Source: JAJYTL01 sp046705265 (lineage in GTDB: Bacteria; Pseudomonadota; Alphaproteobacteria; Ferrovibrionales; Ferrovibrionaceae). From it: a DNA stretch of 7,741 nt. Shown piece by piece: positions 1 through 6,177 of the stretch. Below the pieces are notes generated by a model, which worked only from the letters and a program-made list of their open reading frames with translations, was not told where the DNA came from and searched no databases. Numbering within the stretch: position 1 is the first letter of the stretch; every line of letters starts with the position of its first letter. Made by a program: the position numbers and the translations under genes. Location of the stretch: NCBI GenBank assembly GCA_046705265.1, contig JBJKQL010000145.1:1-7741 (forward strand), read 5' to 3'.

Positions 1-959
1 AGCTTGAGCCGCGCGAGACCGGCCTCAAGCCGCGTGAGCCGCGCCGCGGCGCGATCGACGGCCGTGACCGCGGCGCCCGAGGCGGCAAGGCGAAAGGTCT
101 TGCCGCCGGGCGCGGCGCAAAGATCGATCACGCTCTCGCCCGGCCGGGCGCGCAACAGGCCGGCCGGGATCGCCGCCGCCAAGTCCTGCACCCACCACGC
201 GCCCGTATCGTAGCCGGGAAGCGTCTCGATGCGCCCCTCGAAGGCGCGGCGCAGTGTGCCGGTCGGCAGAACCCGCGCGTCAAGACGCTCGGCCCATTCC
301 GCCGCCTCGGCCGGGTTCTTGACCGAAATATCGAGCGGCGGCTCGGCGAGATGCGCGGCTGCAATCGCCCGCGTCGTTGCCTCGCCATAAGTCCGGCACC
401 AGCGCGCCCAAAGCCAGGGCGGGGTATTGAGCATCGCGGCGTCCTGCGCCCCGACAAGCGCCGCGCCCTCGCGGGCGAGGCGGCGGAGCACGGCATTGAC
501 CAGCCCCCGGTGGGGCGTCGCCGCGGCAAGGCGCACCGAGCCATCGACCGCCGCGTGCGGCGCCGTGCCGAGAAAGAGAAGCTGCGCTGCGCCGAGCCGA
601 AGCGCGTCTTCAGCCACCGCCGCGCTGCGGGCCAGCGGCTTTTCCAGGCAATGGCCGATCGCGGCATCGATCTGGCCCAACCGGCGCAGCGTGGTGAGCA
701 CGAGCAACCGGGCAAAGGCGCGATCCCGCGCGGGCAGGCCCGGCGCCGCGGAGAGCGCCCTGGCAAAGGCCTGATCCAAGGGCTGCTTGCGGCGCAGGAC
801 GAGGCCGAGGAAGCGCAACGCCACGGCCCGCGCATCCGCAGGCCCCGCCGCCTTGCCGTCCTTCGCCTTGGCACCTTTCGCCTTGCTGGCCAGGGTCTTA
901 GCCGGGGTTTTCGCGGCCGCGGCCTGATCTCGCCCAGGCTTGTTTAAGGCTTTGGTCAT
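1..959 (-). CDS. rsmB: RsmB, 16S rRNA (cytosine-C5)-methyltransferase, 5' part, cut by window edge
   Basis: RsmB (Sun/Fmu) is a cytosolic SAM-dependent enzyme that methylates one cytosine (C967 in E. coli) of 16S rRNA. Reading leftward from ATG at 957-959 gives 319 open codons that run off the window, out of roughly 430-470 expected. Residues 1-42 are an Ala/Lys-rich, probably disordered leader. About 43-165 is a NusB-like RNA-binding domain (ARAVALRFLGLVL at the start, HRGLVNAVLRRLAR near 165). The methyltransferase part follows, with WWVQD at 255-259 and the SAM-binding motif I VIDLCAAPGGKT at 277-288. The catalytic cysteines of motifs IV and VI would lie beyond the edge. I see no clear Shine-Dalgarno before the ATG, so the start is chosen as the ATG nearest the leader. 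The gene is divergent from the amidotransferase gene, 80 bases away. Family assignment is firm; completeness cannot be judged. Confidence 0.95.
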   Translation of the reverse strand, partial: MTKALNKPGRDQAAAAKTPAKTLASKAKGAKAKDGKAAGPADARAVALRFLGLVLRRKQPLDQAFARALSAAPGLPARDRAFARLLVLTTLRRLGQIDAAIGHCLEKPLARSAAVAEDALRLGAAQLLFLGTAPHAAVDGSVRLAAATPHRGLVNAVLRRLAREGAALVGAQDAAMLNTPPWLWARWCRTYGEATTRAIAAAHLAEPPLDISVKNPAEAAEWAERLDARVLPTGTLRRAFEGRIETLPGYDTGAWWVQDLAAAIPAGLLRARPGESVIDLCAAPGGKTFRLAASGAAVTAVDRAAARLTRLEAGLARLK

Positions 960-966
960 GCTGATC

Positions 967-1000
967 TGCGATTCTCGCAACCGAGAGGCCCGCCACGGGC
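967..1000. repeat. Two small inverted repeats in the rsmB/amidotransferase divergent spacer
   Basis: Two perfect five-base-arm hairpins, each with a three-base loop, sit back to back between the divergent starts. TGCGA-TTC-TCGCA is at 967-979 and GCCCG-CCA-CGGGC at 988-1000. They could be operator-like or leader structures for rsmB or the amidotransferase gene. Arms this short also arise often by chance in GC-rich DNA, so function is only a guess. Confidence 0.3.
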
Positions 1001-1039
1001 GCTTCCCTTTCGCCGCTTCGCACAGTATCGTCCAAGTCC

Positions 1040-1810
1040 ATGTCGGAGAAGGTTCTTCTCATCGTTCACCAGGAGACCTCGGACCCCGGCCGGGTCGGCG
1101 CGGCGATCAAGGCGCGTGGGTTCGAGTTGGATCTCCGCCGGCCGGTCATGGGTGATCCGCTGCCCGAGAGCCTCGAGGGCCATGCGGGCGCGGTGATCTT
1201 CGGCGGGCCGATGAGCGCGAACGACGATCATCTTCCCTTTATCCGCTCCGAGATCGACTGGATTCCCGTGGTGCTTCGCTCGGGCAAGCCATTTCTCGGC
1301 ATCTGCCTCGGTGCCCAGATGCTCACGCGCGCACTCGGCGGCACGGTCACCACGCACCCCGAAGGCTGGCACGAGATCGGCTATTTTCCGATCCGGCCGA
1401 CGTCGCAAGGCGCGTTCCTCTTTCCCGGCGATTATGCCGCCGGGCTTTGCGCCTATGAATGGCACGGCGAAGGCTTCGGCCTGCCGAACGGTGCCGTGCC
1501 GCTCGCGACCGGGCATTACTTCCCGAACCAGGCATTCCGTTTCGGCGCCGCCTACGCGATCCAGTTCCACCCCGAGGTCACCGCCAAGATGATGCGGCTT
1601 TGGACGCTGCGCGCCGCCCATCGGCTGGTGCTGCCCGGCGCCCAATCGCGCGAGGAGCAGATCGAGAAGGGCGATAAGGTCGACGCCGATGTCGGCCGCT
1701 GGCTCGACGGCTTCATCGATCATTGGCTTGAGCGCCCAAACACGGCGGAAGCTTCCGCCGAGGGCAGCGCCGATCTTTCCGTACCACGACTCGCCGCCGG
1801 CATCGCCTGA
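1040..1810 (+). CDS. Stand-alone class I glutamine amidotransferase (GMP synthase-like GATase)
   Basis: A 256-residue cytosolic protein made of one class I glutamine amidotransferase fold, the type that hydrolyses glutamine and passes on ammonia. The triad is visible: nucleophile Cys89 in GICLGAQ (87-93), then His177 and Glu179 in QFHPE (175-179). An oxyanion-side loop GGPMSAN lies at 55-61. No synthetase domain is attached (a GuaA would continue with an ATP-pyrophosphatase), so the protein belongs to the GMP-synthase-like free GATases, whose substrates are mostly unknown. Some members hydrolyse gamma-glutamyl compounds or other small amides. After residue 195 comes a charged helix and an Ala/Ser-rich tail. 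The ATG is the only convenient start, but no good ribosome-binding site precedes it. A complete 286-codon antisense frame lies opposite and is judged a GC-rich shadow. Confidence 0.92.
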   Translation: MSEKVLLIVHQETSDPGRVGAAIKARGFELDLRRPVMGDPLPESLEGHAGAVIFGGPMSANDDHLPFIRSEIDWIPVVLRSGKPFLGICLGAQMLTRALGGTVTTHPEGWHEIGYFPIRPTSQGAFLFPGDYAAGLCAYEWHGEGFGLPNGAVPLATGHYFPNQAFRFGAAYAIQFHPEVTAKMMRLWTLRAAHRLVLPGAQSREEQIEKGDKVDADVGRWLDGFIDHWLERPNTAEASAEGSADLSVPRLAAGIA

Positions 1811-1820
1811 TCCCACCCGC

Positions 1821-1843
1821 CCCGCCGGTAACGTGCTGGCGGG
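1821..1843. terminator. Possible bidirectional terminator hairpin between convergent genes
   Basis: CCCGCCGG (1821-1828) can pair with CTGGCGGG (1836-1843), giving an eight-pair stem with one G-U wobble and a seven-base loop. It lies in the 47-base gap between the ends of the amidotransferase gene and the converging lipoprotein gene, where a shared terminator is expected. There is no clear T-run on either side, so intrinsic termination would be weak. Confidence 0.4.
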
Positions 1844-1857
1844 CGTGCCGCGACGGC

Positions 1858-2046
1858 TTATTTCGTTCCGTTCTGATTCGACGCCGGCGGCGGATTCGTC
1901 GTCTGCGCCGCCTGATTCGTCTGGAATGCGACATAGCCGCCGGCCGCCGCGCCGCTTGCCGCGCCGGCAACGATCAGCGGAACGCAGCCGCTCAATCCAA
2001 GAAGCGCCAACACCGCCAGTGCCAAACCGATACGTTTTGCCACCAT
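1858..2046 (-). CDS. Small predicted lipoprotein, 62 aa
   Basis: A very short secreted protein. Residues 4-5 are Lys-Arg, 6-19 are hydrophobic, and LSGC at 18-21 is a good lipobox with Cys21 as the lipid-anchored residue. The mature part has a Gly/Ala-rich hydrophobic stretch (about 26-37, AGAASGAAAGGY) and a polar Gln/Asn/Pro tail. The start is supported by a strong ribosome-binding site on the minus strand (AGAAGGA, seven bases before the ATG). It follows pyrF on the same strand after a 74-base gap and may share its transcript. I do not recognise a family. Gly-rich small lipoproteins of this shape are common in alphaproteobacterial envelopes, with unknown roles. The lipobox and ribosome-binding site argue that it is real despite its size. 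Confidence 0.72.
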   Translation of the reverse strand: MVAKRIGLALAVLALLGLSGCVPLIVAGAASGAAAGGYVAFQTNQAAQTTNPPPASNQNGTK

Positions 2047-2120
2047 TACTTTCCTTCTCTTACACGCGGACCGAACCGTCGCCGATGAATGCTGCCGATG
2101 CCATCAAGAGCGGCCTCCGT

Positions 2121-2894
2121 TCACGCCGGCGGGCTCAGCGCCGCCCCCATCTCTTGAACGAAGGCGCGGGCCTCGGCCGCCGGGTCTTCGCTCTGCACGA
2201 TCGGGCGGCCGACCACGAGGTAATCGGCGCCATCGCCCAAGGCCGCGGCCGGCGTGCCGGAGCGCTTGTGATCTTGGGTGCGGTCGGAAGCGCGGCGCAC
2301 CCCCGGCGTCACGATAAGGAATTCACGGCTTCCGACCGTGCGGCGGATCGCTGCGGCCTCGGCCGGCGAGGCGATGACGCCGTCGCAGCCTGCCTCGGCG
2401 GCTTTCCTTGCCCGCGCCAGCACGAAATCCTTGACCGCAATCTCGGTGCCGAAAATTTCCTTCACGTCGGCGGCATCGAGACTGGTCAAAAGCGTGACGC
2501 AAAGCACCTTCAACGCCGAGCCCGCCTTGCCGCGCGCCGCGGCCCGCATGATCTCGGCATGACCGTGCACGGTGAGAAAGGTGACGCCAAGCTCGGCGGC
2601 GCGGCGTACCGCCTTTTCCACCGTCTCGCCGATATCGAAATACTTGTAGTCGAGAAAAACCTTGTTGCCGCCTTCGATGATCTCGCGGACGAAACCCTCG
2701 ACGCCGGGTGCCATCTGCAGCTGTAGCCCGACCTTGTAGAAGGAGGCGATGCCGGTGAGCTTGGCGACGAGCGCACGCGCGTCGGCGACACTCGGCAGAT
2801 CAAGGGCCACGATCAGGCGCCCGGCAGCGTCGATCCCGTGCGCCGGCATCCCGTCTGCCGCCGGGTGCTCACCTCGCGAGGTCATGCCGGTCAT
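2121..2894 (-). CDS. pyrF: Orotidine-5'-phosphate decarboxylase
   Basis: PyrF makes UMP by removing CO2 from OMP, the last step of de novo pyrimidine synthesis, in the cytosol. The 257-residue frame shows the beta/alpha-barrel landmarks: Asp32 in IVALD, Lys54 in FYKVG, and the signature DYKYFDI with Asp82, Lys84 and Asp87 (the last normally supplied across the dimer). TVHG is at 108-111, TPGVR at 196-200 and the phosphate-binding GRPI at 229-232. All key residues are present. The first 20 or so residues are not conserved, so ATG codons at residues 4 or 16 are possible starts. The first ATG is preferred because GGGAAAGGG lies just upstream on the minus strand. It is monocistronic or paired with the small lipoprotein gene downstream, and it has none of the trp genes that sometimes accompany it in this class. 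Confidence 0.97.
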   Translation of the reverse strand: MTGMTSRGEHPAADGMPAHGIDAAGRLIVALDLPSVADARALVAKLTGIASFYKVGLQLQMAPGVEGFVREIIEGGNKVFLDYKYFDIGETVEKAVRRAAELGVTFLTVHGHAEIMRAAARGKAGSALKVLCVTLLTSLDAADVKEIFGTEIAVKDFVLARARKAAEAGCDGVIASPAEAAAIRRTVGSREFLIVTPGVRRASDRTQDHKRSGTPAAALGDGADYLVVGRPIVQSEDPAAEARAFVQEMGAALSPPA

Positions 2895-3210
2895 GGTGCC
2901 CTTTCCCTAGGCCCGGATAACTTCGGAAATCGTTCGATTCATCAACTCACAATATACAGTAAGCAATGAACGAAACTTCCGCGATATATGGTATTCCTGG
3001 TCACTGTTCTATAGCTCGTCCGGGGTGTCAAGGAGATTGCCGCACGAATGCGCGGCAACGGCATCAATCCAAACCGGCGACTGTGCGCCGCCCATATGGC
3101 TGTGCAGGTCATGCGCCCTCAAGGTCGGGTCGACCCGAGACGATCATGCGCAAACCTTGGGCGCCGCGGCGCGATTTTGCTATGCTGGCGCGAAACGGTT
3201 AGAGGTTCAG
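2895..3210. other. Intergenic region between divergent pyrF and prdX, with an AT-richer patch
   Basis: This stretch separates two divergent genes and holds no convincing coding sequence. Bases 2921-3015 are visibly richer in A/T than the rest of the window and probably carry the pyrF promoter reading left. On the minus strand TTGCTT (2961-2966) and GATGAA lie 17 bases apart, which is a weak match. Further right are a seven-pair hairpin at 3037-3058 (TTGCCGC/GCGGCAA, eight-base loop), a 14-base perfect palindrome at 3125-3138, and the candidate prdX promoter. A 78-codon plus-strand frame (2966-3202) is rich in Arg, Pro and Cys, matches nothing I recognise, and is not called. Confidence 0.6.
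3157..3186 (+). promoter_or_regulatory. Candidate sigma70-type promoter of prdX
   Basis: TTGGGC (3157-3162) and TATGCT (3181-3186) are separated by 18 bases, and the prdX ribosome-binding site follows 15 bases after the -10. The spacer contains the 12-base perfect palindrome GCGCCGCGGCGC (3161-3172), which overlaps the end of the -35. Both hexamers are partial matches. Confidence 0.4.
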
Positions 3211-3738
3211 GTGCCGGCTTCGCCCGCCGAATTGTTCGAACGGCTGAATGACCTCGGCATTACCACGGTCACCCATTATCATCCGCCGCTCGGGACAGCG
3301 TCGGAGGCGCGTGTTCTGCGAGCAAGGCTCAATGGCGGCCATACCAAATGCCTGTTTCTCACCGACGGCGACGAGGCCGCGGGGCCGCTTTGGCTTCTGC
3401 TTTGTCTCGCTGCCCGGCGGTTTGAGCTGAAATGGGTGGCGCGGCCGGTAGGCGCGGCGGGCCTCAGTCCGGCGCCGCCGGAGGTGCTGTGGCAAGTGCT
3501 CGGCGTGAAGCCGGACGCCATCACGCCCTTTGGCCTGATCAACGACCGCGAGAAGCGGGTCCGCGTCCTAATCGACCGGGAGATGCTGAAGATTTGACCG
3601 CTCAACTTCCATGCCCTGGAAAATACCGCGACGACCCAGATATCGCCGGCAGAGCTGGTGCGCTTCATCGCCGCCGACGGGCACAAGGTCGAGGTTCTCG
3701 AATTCGGCCCCGCCGAGCCGGCACCCCCACCCGTCTGA
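3211..3738 (+). pseudogene. prdX: PrdX/YbaK-type prolyl-tRNA editing protein, interrupted by an in-frame TGA
   Basis: Free-standing YbaK/ProX-family proteins hydrolyse tRNA-Pro carrying the wrong amino acid (alanine for PrdX-type members). The likely start is GTG at 3211, with AGAGG six bases before it; the longer upstream frame is not conserved-looking. Residues 1-128 cover most of the domain: HPP at 24-26, GGHTK at 42-46 with the conserved Lys46, and an LWxVLGVxPxxxTPFxLIND-like block around 97-116. TGA at 3595-3597 then stops the frame. The same frame continues for 46 codons to TGA at 3736-3738 with the family's C-terminal signature PLNFHALENTATT, followed by ISPAELVRFIAADGH. The full reading would be about 175 residues, close to the usual length. 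Either the gene is a fresh pseudogene, or the base is a sequencing error, or a 128-residue truncated product is made that lacks a conserved block. Confidence 0.86.
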
Positions 3739-3760
3739 GGGCGGCGACGGGCGGTTGCTT

Positions 3761-3788
3761 TTGCATTGCCGGAACACCACGTTATAGT
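3761..3788 (+). promoter_or_regulatory. Candidate sigma70 promoter of the cnoX-lon-domain gene run
   Basis: TTGCAT (3761-3766) and TATAGT (3783-3788, five of six consensus bases) are separated by 16 bases in the 137-base gap before the thioredoxin gene. Transcription would start near 3795, giving a leader of about 80 bases. This is the best-looking promoter in the window. Confidence 0.55.
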
Positions 3789-3875
3789 CTGCGAAGGCGC
3801 GGACTCGCGAACGGCGATGATTGTCCGGGAGAGGCGGGGCGGGCTTTCCGGAACAAACGACTAAGATCGACGGTG

Positions 3876-4817
3876 ATGGCTATGGTTTCTCTGACTCCTG
3901 AGGCACGGCCCGAGAGCGGTACTGCGGCGCTGGTCAAGGATAGCGACGCAAGGCGTTTCATGGCTGATGTCGTTCAGGTCTCGCGGCAGGTGCCGGTTCT
4001 GGTGGATTTCTGGGCACCTTGGTGCGGACCCTGTCGCCAGCTCAGCCCGATTCTGGAAAAGGCGGTGACCGAGGCGCGGGGCAAGCTCCGTCTCGTCAAG
4101 ATCAACATCGACGAGCCCGGGAACCAGCCTCTGGCGCAACAGCTTCGCATCCAATCCATACCGGCGGTCTATGCCTTTTACAACGGCCAGCCGGTCGACG
4201 GTTTTCTCGGTGCCTTGCCGGAGAGCCAAGTGAAGCAATTTATCGACCGCGTCCTCGCGGCCGCCGGCGGCGCCGCCGCGGAAGGTGAAACTTCGATCGA
4301 CGAGGCGTTGAAGGAGGCGGAGGAATTGATCACCGCCGGCAATGCTGCCGAAGCGGGGCAGATCTTCGCCGAGATTCTCGAGATCGACCCAAAGCATCCA
4401 AAGGGCCTTGCCGGACTGGCGCGGCTCGCAATCGCGGCCGGCGATCTCGCTGCCGCTGAGGCCCATCTCACCACGGTCCAGACCAAGCATGAGAATGACG
4501 CCGATGTGACGCGGGCGAGGGCCGCACTCAACTTGGCGCGGGAAAGCGGCAGCGCGGGCGATCTCGCCGAACTCAGGGCAAAAGCAGCGGGCAACCCGGA
4601 CGATCTCGCCGCCCGCTTCGATCTTGCCCTCGCCCTGACGGGCGCTGGTGAAACCGAGGCCGCGATAAACGAACTATTGGACCTTGTCCGCCGCGACCGC
4701 GCCTGGAACGAGGAGGCGGCGCGCAAGCAGCTCCTGAAATTGTTCGAGGCCTTGGGACCGACCGATCCGCTCACGCTGCAAGGCCGGCGGCGGCTTTCCT
4801 CGATCCTGTTTTCTTGA
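3876..4817 (+). CDS. cnoX: CnoX-like chaperedoxin: thioredoxin domain plus TPR domain
   Basis: A 313-residue cytosolic protein. Residues 18-130 are a thioredoxin fold with FWAPWCGPC (45-53), redox cysteines Cys50 and Cys53, and the cis-proline Pro96 in QSIPAVYAF. Residues 140-313 are alpha-helical TPR repeats (EAEELITAGNAAEAGQIF, LARLAIAAGDLAAAEAHL, LALALTGAGETEAAINELL) and end with the family tail GRRRLSSILF. This is the architecture of CnoX/YbbN, which holds unfolding proteins and protects them from oxidation. E. coli YbbN lacks the canonical WCGPC pair, whereas this protein keeps it, so real thiol-disulphide activity is expected. The open frame begins far upstream, but the ATG at 3876 (with ATG two codons later, GTG one codon earlier) fits the domain boundary. 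Ribosome-binding sequence is weak. It is first of four same-strand genes and its stop nearly abuts the next gene. Confidence 0.92.
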   Translation: MAMVSLTPEARPESGTAALVKDSDARRFMADVVQVSRQVPVLVDFWAPWCGPCRQLSPILEKAVTEARGKLRLVKINIDEPGNQPLAQQLRIQSIPAVYAFYNGQPVDGFLGALPESQVKQFIDRVLAAAGGAAAEGETSIDEALKEAEELITAGNAAEAGQIFAEILEIDPKHPKGLAGLARLAIAAGDLAAAEAHLTTVQTKHENDADVTRARAALNLARESGSAGDLAELRAKAAGNPDDLAARFDLALALTGAGETEAAINELLDLVRRDRAWNEEAARKQLLKLFEALGPTDPLTLQGRRRLSSILFS

Positions 4818-4822
4818 TTTCG

Positions 4823-5485
4823 ATGGGCGTCGCGCCGCCCGCGCTCGGTGAACTACCGCGGATCATCCCGATCTTTCCACTCGCGGGCGTCTTGCTGCTT
4901 CCGGGCGGCCGCTTGCCGCTTCACATCTTCGAACCGCGTTATCGCGTCATGACCAAGGCCGCGCTCGCCGGTGCGCGGGTCATCGGCATGGTGCAGCCGC
5001 GCGATCCCGCAAGCACCGCGCAGGAGCCTGAAGTCTACGGCACGGGCTGCCTTGGCCATATCGCCGACGCGAGCGCGACCGATGACGGCCGGTTCTTTCT
5101 CACCTTGATCGGGGTTTGCCGTTTCCGCATCGTCAAGGAGCTAGATCCCGGAACGCCGTATCGCCAAGTGGTGGCCGATTTCGACGCCTTTCGCGCCGAT
5201 GTCGAGGCGGAAACGTCGGCGGCGCTCGACCGTATGCGGCTGATTTCCGCCTTCGCCACTTATTGCGACAAGCAGGGCCTGGTCTGTGATTGGCCGGTGG
5301 TGGAAAATCTCGCCACCGCCGATCTGGTAACCGCGATTGCCATGTTCGCGCCCTTCGATCCGCGCGAGAAACAAGGCCTGCTCGAAGCCGCCGATCTCGC
5401 CGCACGGACCGAAACAATGACACTGTTAATGGAGATGGCGGCCGCCGAACCCGCCGAGCCGCAACCGCCGAGCCGGCTGCAATGA
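4823..5485 (+). CDS. Free-standing Lon N-terminal (substrate-binding) domain protein
   Basis: A 220-residue protein consisting only of the LON substrate-binding domain (PF02190-type). The signature IPIFPLAGVLLLPGGRLPLHIFEPRYR occupies 15-41, followed by the second block GTGCLGHI (73-80) and a DGRFFLTLIGVCRFRI strand pair (88-103). A helical part fills 130-205, and a Pro/Glu-rich tail ends it. There is no AAA+ module and no Ser-Lys protease dyad, so it cannot be a protease itself. Such proteins are thought to bind protein segments, but their role in bacteria is unsettled. I prefer ATG at 4823. A TTG at 4814 would overlap the preceding stop codon by four bases (TTGA), which suggests translational coupling to cnoX, and no other ribosome-binding site is seen. 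Physical linkage to a chaperedoxin gene supports a protein-quality-control role. Confidence 0.92.
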   Translation: MGVAPPALGELPRIIPIFPLAGVLLLPGGRLPLHIFEPRYRVMTKAALAGARVIGMVQPRDPASTAQEPEVYGTGCLGHIADASATDDGRFFLTLIGVCRFRIVKELDPGTPYRQVVADFDAFRADVEAETSAALDRMRLISAFATYCDKQGLVCDWPVVENLATADLVTAIAMFAPFDPREKQGLLEAADLAARTETMTLLMEMAAAEPAEPQPPSRLQ

Positions 5486-5501
5486 TCGAACGAAGACCTT
5501 C

Positions 5502-5507
5502 AAGGAG
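5502..5507 (+). promoter_or_regulatory. Strong ribosome-binding site of the UPF0434 gene
   Basis: AAGGAG lies six bases before the ATG at 5514 and fixes that start. It is the clearest Shine-Dalgarno sequence on the plus strand here, in contrast to the weak ones before the two upstream genes. Confidence 0.8.
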
Positions 5508-5513
5508 CCCCCG

Positions 5514-5729
5514 ATGAGCGAACCCAATCCCGCCCTTGCTCTCGATCCGAAACTTCTGGAAATTCTTGTCTGTCCGCTGACCAAGGGGCCGCTAACCTAT
5601 GACCGCGCGGCGCAGGAACTGATCAGCGAAAAGGCGCGCCTCGCATATCCGGTGCGCGACGGCATTCCGATCCTGCTCGTCGATGAGGCGCGCAGCCTCG
5701 ACGAATCCAGCAAGGGCAACGACGCCTGA
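5514..5729 (+). CDS. UPF0434/Trm112-like small protein, 71 aa
   Basis: A 71-residue protein of the YcaR/UPF0434 (Trm112p-like) family. Landmarks are LLEILVCPLTKGPL (14-27) and the hallmark YPVRDGIPILLVDEAR (45-60). In eukaryotes and archaea Trm112 is a zinc-binding activator of methyltransferases. This bacterial form has only Cys20 and therefore probably binds no zinc. Its bacterial role is unknown; a partner-activating role is an inference from the fold. Length and motifs are typical of the alphaproteobacterial members. It lies 28 bases after the LON-domain gene with its own strong ribosome-binding site and is probably co-transcribed. Confidence 0.93.
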   Translation: MSEPNPALALDPKLLEILVCPLTKGPLTYDRAAQELISEKARLAYPVRDGIPILLVDEARSLDESSKGNDA

Positions 5730-5799
5730 GCGGCTTGGAGCAAAAGATGCAAGCCGTAATGGCCTCGTGCGATGCCGGCGACACCCCGGAATTCACTGC

Positions 5800-6177
5800 A
5801 TGAGCGGGAGCTTCGATGCCGCTGGCCGGCCAACGCCGACCGAGATTCGCCTGATCCAGGCCGAGCACGCGCTCGTCGTTACTTTCGATGACGGCGCGGT
5901 ATTCCGCTTCCCCGCCGAATTCCTCCGTGTCTTGAGTCCATCGGCCGAGGTGCGCGGCCACGGCGGCGAACAGCCGCCGGTTGGCGGCAAGCGGCAGGTG
6001 GCGATCGTCGGTCTCGAGCCGGTCGGCAATTACGCGGTCCGCATCCTCTTCGACGACCGCCACGACACCGGGATCTTTTCCTGGGAATTTTTCTATGACC
6101 ACGGCCGCGACCAAACGCGCCTGTGGAACGATTACCTGACCAAGCTCGCGCGCTACGGCTTCAGCCGCGACCCTTAA
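5800..6177 (+). CDS. DUF971 protein (gamma-butyrobetaine hydroxylase N-terminal-like domain)
   Basis: A 125-residue single-domain protein of the DUF971/GBBH-like N-terminal family. The blocks seen are FPAEFLRVLSPSAEVRGHG (37-55), NYAVRILFDDRHDTGIFSW (77-95) and a C-terminal helix DYLTKLARYGF (111-121). In eukaryotic gamma-butyrobetaine hydroxylase the related domain binds zinc through cysteines, but this protein has no cysteine at all, so zinc binding is not expected. The free bacterial forms have no proven function; some occur fused or next to iron-sulfur carrier (Mrp/ApbC) genes. The ATG at 5800 begins just before the conserved part. The open frame extends upstream into the UPF0434 gene, but that part is a shadow. 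It is 70 bases after UPF0434 and is the last gene of the plus-strand run. Confidence 0.9.
   Translation: MSGSFDAAGRPTPTEIRLIQAEHALVVTFDDGAVFRFPAEFLRVLSPSAEVRGHGGEQPPVGGKRQVAIVGLEPVGNYAVRILFDDRHDTGIFSWEFFYDHGRDQTRLWNDYLTKLARYGFSRDP

Noticed and set aside
128..874. Long minus- and plus-strand frames inside the rsmB region
   Set aside because: They are out of frame with the RsmB reading, which has NusB-like and SAM-binding motifs. The true frame is open to the window edge.
956..1816. A 286-codon minus-strand open frame opposite the amidotransferase gene
   Set aside because: It is fully antisense to a gene with a clear catalytic triad, its translation shows no family motif, and long antisense frames are normal in GC-rich DNA.
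1689..2726. A 345-codon plus-strand open frame
   Set aside because: It lies opposite the lipoprotein and pyrF genes, which have real motifs and ribosome-binding sites. Its translation is Arg/Pro-rich and low in complexity.
2966..3202. A 78-codon plus-strand frame upstream of prdX
   Set aside because: No good ribosome-binding site, unusual composition (Arg, Pro, Cys-rich) and no recognisable motif; it overlaps the prdX promoter candidate.
3595..3597. Genome-wide recoding of TGA as a sense codon
   Set aside because: The amidotransferase, pyrF, cnoX, LON-domain and UPF0434 genes all end at TGA at the expected protein length.
3595..3621. Selenocysteine insertion at the prdX TGA, with a TTCCA/TGGAA hairpin just after it
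   Set aside because: The family has no cysteine at this position, the stem is only five pairs and too close to the TGA for a normal bacterial SECIS, and the hairpin bases encode the conserved FHALEN segment.
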